From NCBI RefSeq assembly GCF_900411375.1, contig NZ_LS422982.1, positions 1 to 64,000 on the forward strand: 64,000 nt of DNA, given 5' to 3'. Shown piece after piece: positions 61,623 through 64,000 of the stretch. The notes below the pieces were generated by a model. The model saw nothing but the letters and a program-made list of their open reading frames with translations. It was not told the DNA's origin and did no database searches. A program made the translations under genes and the position numbers. How positions within the stretch are numbered: position 1 is the stretch's first letter; every line of letters starts with the position of its first letter. Origin of the DNA: Lentilactobacillus raoultii (GTDB taxonomy: Bacteria; Bacillota; Bacilli; Lactobacillales; Lactobacillaceae).

Positions 61623-62402
61623 TTAAGGATAATCGATCAATTGATGACCAGCCTTGGTCTTAACGATTGTTGCGTTAATCCCGAAGAGCTGTTTAAGCAA
61701 CGTCGGCGTCACCGTTTGAGCGGTTGGCCCGTCGGCGATCAGTTGGCCGTCGGCTAGTGCCAACACGTTGTCGGCGAATTGAAGCACTTGATTCATATCA
61801 TGCAGAATGGCGCCAACGGTGAGGCATTTAGTATTGACGAGCTGCCTAATCAAGCTTAAAAAGTCCAACTGAGTGTTAATGTCTAAATAGGTAGTGGGTT
61901 CGTCCAGTAGTAGGATTTGCGGATCTTGAGCCAAGGCTAACGCTAGCCAAACCCGTTGCAGTTGGCCGCCAGATAGACTAAGCACCGACCGATCAGCCAA
62001 TTCAGTTAATTTAGTTTGCTTAAGAATATCTGTAATCAACCGCTCATCATTTTTTGAGGGTTTTTCCAAAAATCTTCGATAGGGCGTTCGACCGAATCCC
62101 ACCACGGTTCTGACACTGAGAGGTGTGGATAATTGATTTTTTTGATGAACGATTGCGATTTGCCGAGCCCGGTGGTTGGCGGGTAAATCCGCCAATGGCT
62201 TGTCGTTAAGATAAACAGTACCTACTTGGGGACTGACTTCTGAGGTTAGACATTTAAAAAGGGTACTTTTACCCGAACCGTTTCTACCAATAATAGCGGT
62301 CAACTTTCCCGGCGGCAGACTCATCGAAATATTTTTGATAATTGGCACATCTTTAGTGTAGCCAAAGGTCAGATGGGTTGCTCTTAAGTGCGGTGCGGTC
62401 AT
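61623..62402 (-). CDS. FecCD-type ABC transporter ATP-binding protein
   Basis: 259 residues from the ATG that overlaps the permease stop (ATGA) and follows AGGAGG; a longer upstream frame is spurious. FhuC/FepC-type ATPase: Walker A IIGRNGSGKSTLFKCL, signature LSGGQLQRVWLALALAQDP and Walker B ILLLDEPTTYLDI, with the ILHDMNQ switch. It energises uptake of Fe-siderophore, heme or corrinoid through the adjacent permease. Confidence 0.93.
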   Translation of the reverse strand: MTAPHLRATHLTFGYTKDVPIIKNISMSLPPGKLTAIIGRNGSGKSTLFKCLTSEVSPQVGTVYLNDKPLADLPANHRARQIAIVHQKNQLSTPLSVRTVVGFGRTPYRRFLEKPSKNDERLITDILKQTKLTELADRSVLSLSGGQLQRVWLALALAQDPQILLLDEPTTYLDINTQLDFLSLIRQLVNTKCLTVGAILHDMNQVLQFADNVLALADGQLIADGPTAQTVTPTLLKQLFGINATIVKTKAGHQLIDYP

Positions 62403-63400
62403 TTTCGGCCTCCTAACTGATGCTGGGTTGCCAATAGATAAAGAAAAAACGGTCCGCCAATAATTGACATGACCGTTCCAATCGGCAGTTCTAAAGGTGA
62501 AATTGCTAAGCGGGCCACTGTGTCGGCCAGGGCAACAACAATGCAGCCAATCAGCATGGTGAATGGAATGGTCACGATAAACCGTCCTTTGGCTAAAATT
62601 CTGGCAATATGAGGAACAATTAAGCCGACAAAGCCGATTAAGCCAACCTGAGAAACGGTAATTGCCGCCAGTGACACGGCTAGGCAAGCCACAATTAGTC
62701 GATACTTTTTAATAGAAATTCCTAAGCTAAAGATGGCTTGGTCATCCAGTGATAGTAAATCAAGCCGCTGGTGCAGCAAGAAGATGATTACGTACAGTGG
62801 CAAACTGTAACCTAACATCAGCCCAACCTGTGACCAAGTTTTACCGCTTAAGCTCCCATTAATCCAAGTCACCACCCCGCTTAGGCGCTCACTATAGGTG
62901 GTTGTGAGCACTGATTGACAACCGCTGACAATGGCATTGACGGCGACGCCTGAAAGAATTAGCCGAGTTGGTGAGGCGTTACCTTTCCAGGAAATCACCA
63001 GAACAATCATGAAGATCAGTAACCCGCTAATAAAGGCGACTAATGGCACGATACTGGAGGACTGTGGAAAAAGTAACATGACAAAAGTGGCTCCCAAGGC
63101 GGCTCCGGAATTGATGCCAAGGATGCCGGGGTCGGAAAGTGGATTTTTTAAAATGGCTTGGAGCAGTAAGCCGGAAAGCGCCAGATTGATGCCGGTGACG
63201 AGTGAGATGGCCACGCGAGGATATCGGACATTCCAAAGAATTTCAGCGTGGGGTGTTGAGGTACTAATCAAGGACTTGGCAATTTCTGAAAGCGGGATGC
63301 GAACACTGCCAAAACTGATACTAAAGGTGATGACGCCAATTAAAACCAGCAAAGCAATTGTTAAATAACCGGTTAGTTGCTGATGAGCCGGCCGACTCAT
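62399..63400 (-). CDS. FecCD family ABC transporter permease
   Basis: 333 residues with about nine or ten helices. NPLSDPGILGINSGAALGA and VSQVGLIGFVGLIVPHIARIL are the family signatures, the second containing the coupling helix. ELPIGTVMSIIGGPFFLYLL ends the protein. A single permease gene, so it probably forms a homodimer. Overlaps its neighbours by four bases on both sides. Confidence 0.93.
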   Translation of the reverse strand: MSRPAHQQLTGYLTIALLVLIGVITFSISFGSVRIPLSEIAKSLISTSTPHAEILWNVRYPRVAISLVTGINLALSGLLLQAILKNPLSDPGILGINSGAALGATFVMLLFPQSSSIVPLVAFISGLLIFMIVLVISWKGNASPTRLILSGVAVNAIVSGCQSVLTTTYSERLSGVVTWINGSLSGKTWSQVGLMLGYSLPLYVIIFLLHQRLDLLSLDDQAIFSLGISIKKYRLIVACLAVSLAAITVSQVGLIGFVGLIVPHIARILAKGRFIVTIPFTMLIGCIVVALADTVARLAISPLELPIGTVMSIIGGPFFLYLLATQHQLGGRK

Positions 63401-64000
63401 GATGTTTGTCCGTTAAGTAAAAGTTCCTTGAGCCGATTAAGGACGGAAACCGCGTGAATGTTGCCGGTGACCGGATATTTTTGATCATCAATTGGGTAAA
63501 CGCGATGATGTTTAACCGCATTGGTCTTCTGCCAAAGGGCCTTTTTCATTTCAGCCGAAAAGGCCTTTTTAGCGATCGCTTTGTTACCGTGGGCCAGAGT
63601 TAAAATGACATCCGGATTTTTGGCAACGGCAGATTCAAGACTGATCGGGGCGTAAGCAATTTGTGATTTTGGCAAACCATCGGCAACGTTTGTCACCCCT
63701 AACTTGGTTAAAAGACTGCCGAGAAATGAGTGTTTAGTGGCGGCCATATAACCGGAACCGGTCCCAAATAGCAACAGTACTTTTTTCCCTTTTAATTTTT
63801 CGGATCCTGCCAGCGCTTTGGTTTCACCGGATTTCAACTTTTTAATGATGCCATTGGTTTTTGATTCTTGGTTAAAAAGTTTGCCAACTGTTTTGACATT
63901 TTGGAAAACCTTATCATAGCTGGAACTGTCCAGGTAGCGGGATTTAATGTTAGCTGCTTGAAGCTGATGACTGCTCATTGCCTCAAAGCCTTTATCACCA
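63397..64000 (-). CDS. Iron/heme/corrinoid-type ABC substrate-binding protein (N-terminus outside window)
   Basis: The C-terminal 201 codons of a class III periplasmic-binding-like protein. The frame remains open through the right edge (GDKGFEAMSSH...), so the Met at 63978 is internal. KKVLLLFGTGSGYMAATKHSFLGSLLTKLGVTNVADGL and ISLESAVAKNPDVILTLAHGN are typical of FepB/IsdE-like proteins, and VYPIDDQKYPVTGN lies near the C-terminus. Ligand cannot be read. First visible gene of the five-gene operon. Confidence 0.88.
   Translation of the reverse strand, partial: GDKGFEAMSSHQLQAANIKSRYLDSSSYDKVFQNVKTVGKLFNQESKTNGIIKKLKSGETKALAGSEKLKGKKVLLLFGTGSGYMAATKHSFLGSLLTKLGVTNVADGLPKSQIAYAPISLESAVAKNPDVILTLAHGNKAIAKKAFSAEMKKALWQKTNAVKHHRVYPIDDQKYPVTGNIHAVSVLNRLKELLLNGQTS

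Noticed and set aside
61500-62687. Long N-terminal extension of the FhuC-like ATPase
   Set aside because: The extra 95 codons lie within the permease gene in another frame. The ATG at 62402 has AGGAGG and the usual ATGA overlap.

Overview
The window reads as chromosome of a low-to-middle GC Lactobacillaceae member, most like the Lentilactobacillus/Levilactobacillus/Secundilactobacillus neighbourhood. The grounds are strong AAGGAGG-type ribosome binding sites, frequent TTG/GTG starts, ClpL, PepO, OppA, an LPQTD-anchored giant adhesin, IS30-family remnants and lactobacillar small proteins. The genus cannot be fixed from sequence reading alone.

Layout. 1-250: right end of an IS30-family element. 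251-1735: divergent lipoyl-carrier protein and lipoate ligase. 1822-11027: isoleucine/valine region. A leader-peptide attenuator precedes ilvD and a BASS-family organic-acid transporter on the minus strand. A T-box precedes an isocitrate-lyase/PEP-mutase-like gene and ilvA, also on the minus strand. ilvB and ilvC are on the plus strand, with no recognisable ilvN between them. An IS30-derived mini-element sits between the two divergent units. 11310-20208: a lone ABC ATPase and a 2611-residue surface protein with seven pilin-like isopeptide domains. 20312-21661: a second T-box and a PanE-family ketoacid reductase. 22006-30534: fructosamine kinase, secreted hydrolase, cold-shock protein, ClpL, OsmC, flavodoxin-fold oxidoreductase, ThiD and small genes. 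30718-45454: a housekeeping mixture (YoaK/DUF1275, KtrAB, CodA, RNase H, PgmB-like, Mpg, PgpA, Map, PepO). 45952-52824: small membrane proteins, a sedolisin-type secreted protease, TraX-like protein, OppA and orphan HigA/HicB-like antitoxins. 52949-56663: nadB-nadA-nifS, without nadC. 57600-57860: a probable type I toxin-antitoxin locus. 58305-64000: a five-gene operon (binding protein, FecCD permease, ATPase, two fused ABC half-transporters), probably for an iron-siderophore, heme or corrinoid-type ligand.

How the genes fit together. IlvA, IlvB, IlvC and IlvD together cover the route from threonine/pyruvate to the branched-chain 2-keto acids. The PanE-like reductase and the BASS transporter probably handle 2-keto or 2-hydroxy acids related to that pathway. 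Two different RNA devices, T-box and translated leader peptide, govern parts of the same pathway.

The most striking non-coding feature is a family of about 14 intergenic hairpin units at eight loci. Their arms differ in sequence but stay complementary, and their flanks are shared. Other points worth a look are a PgmB-like protein with Asn in place of the general acid/base Asp, and a hidden 25-residue toxin opposite a structured antisense RNA.
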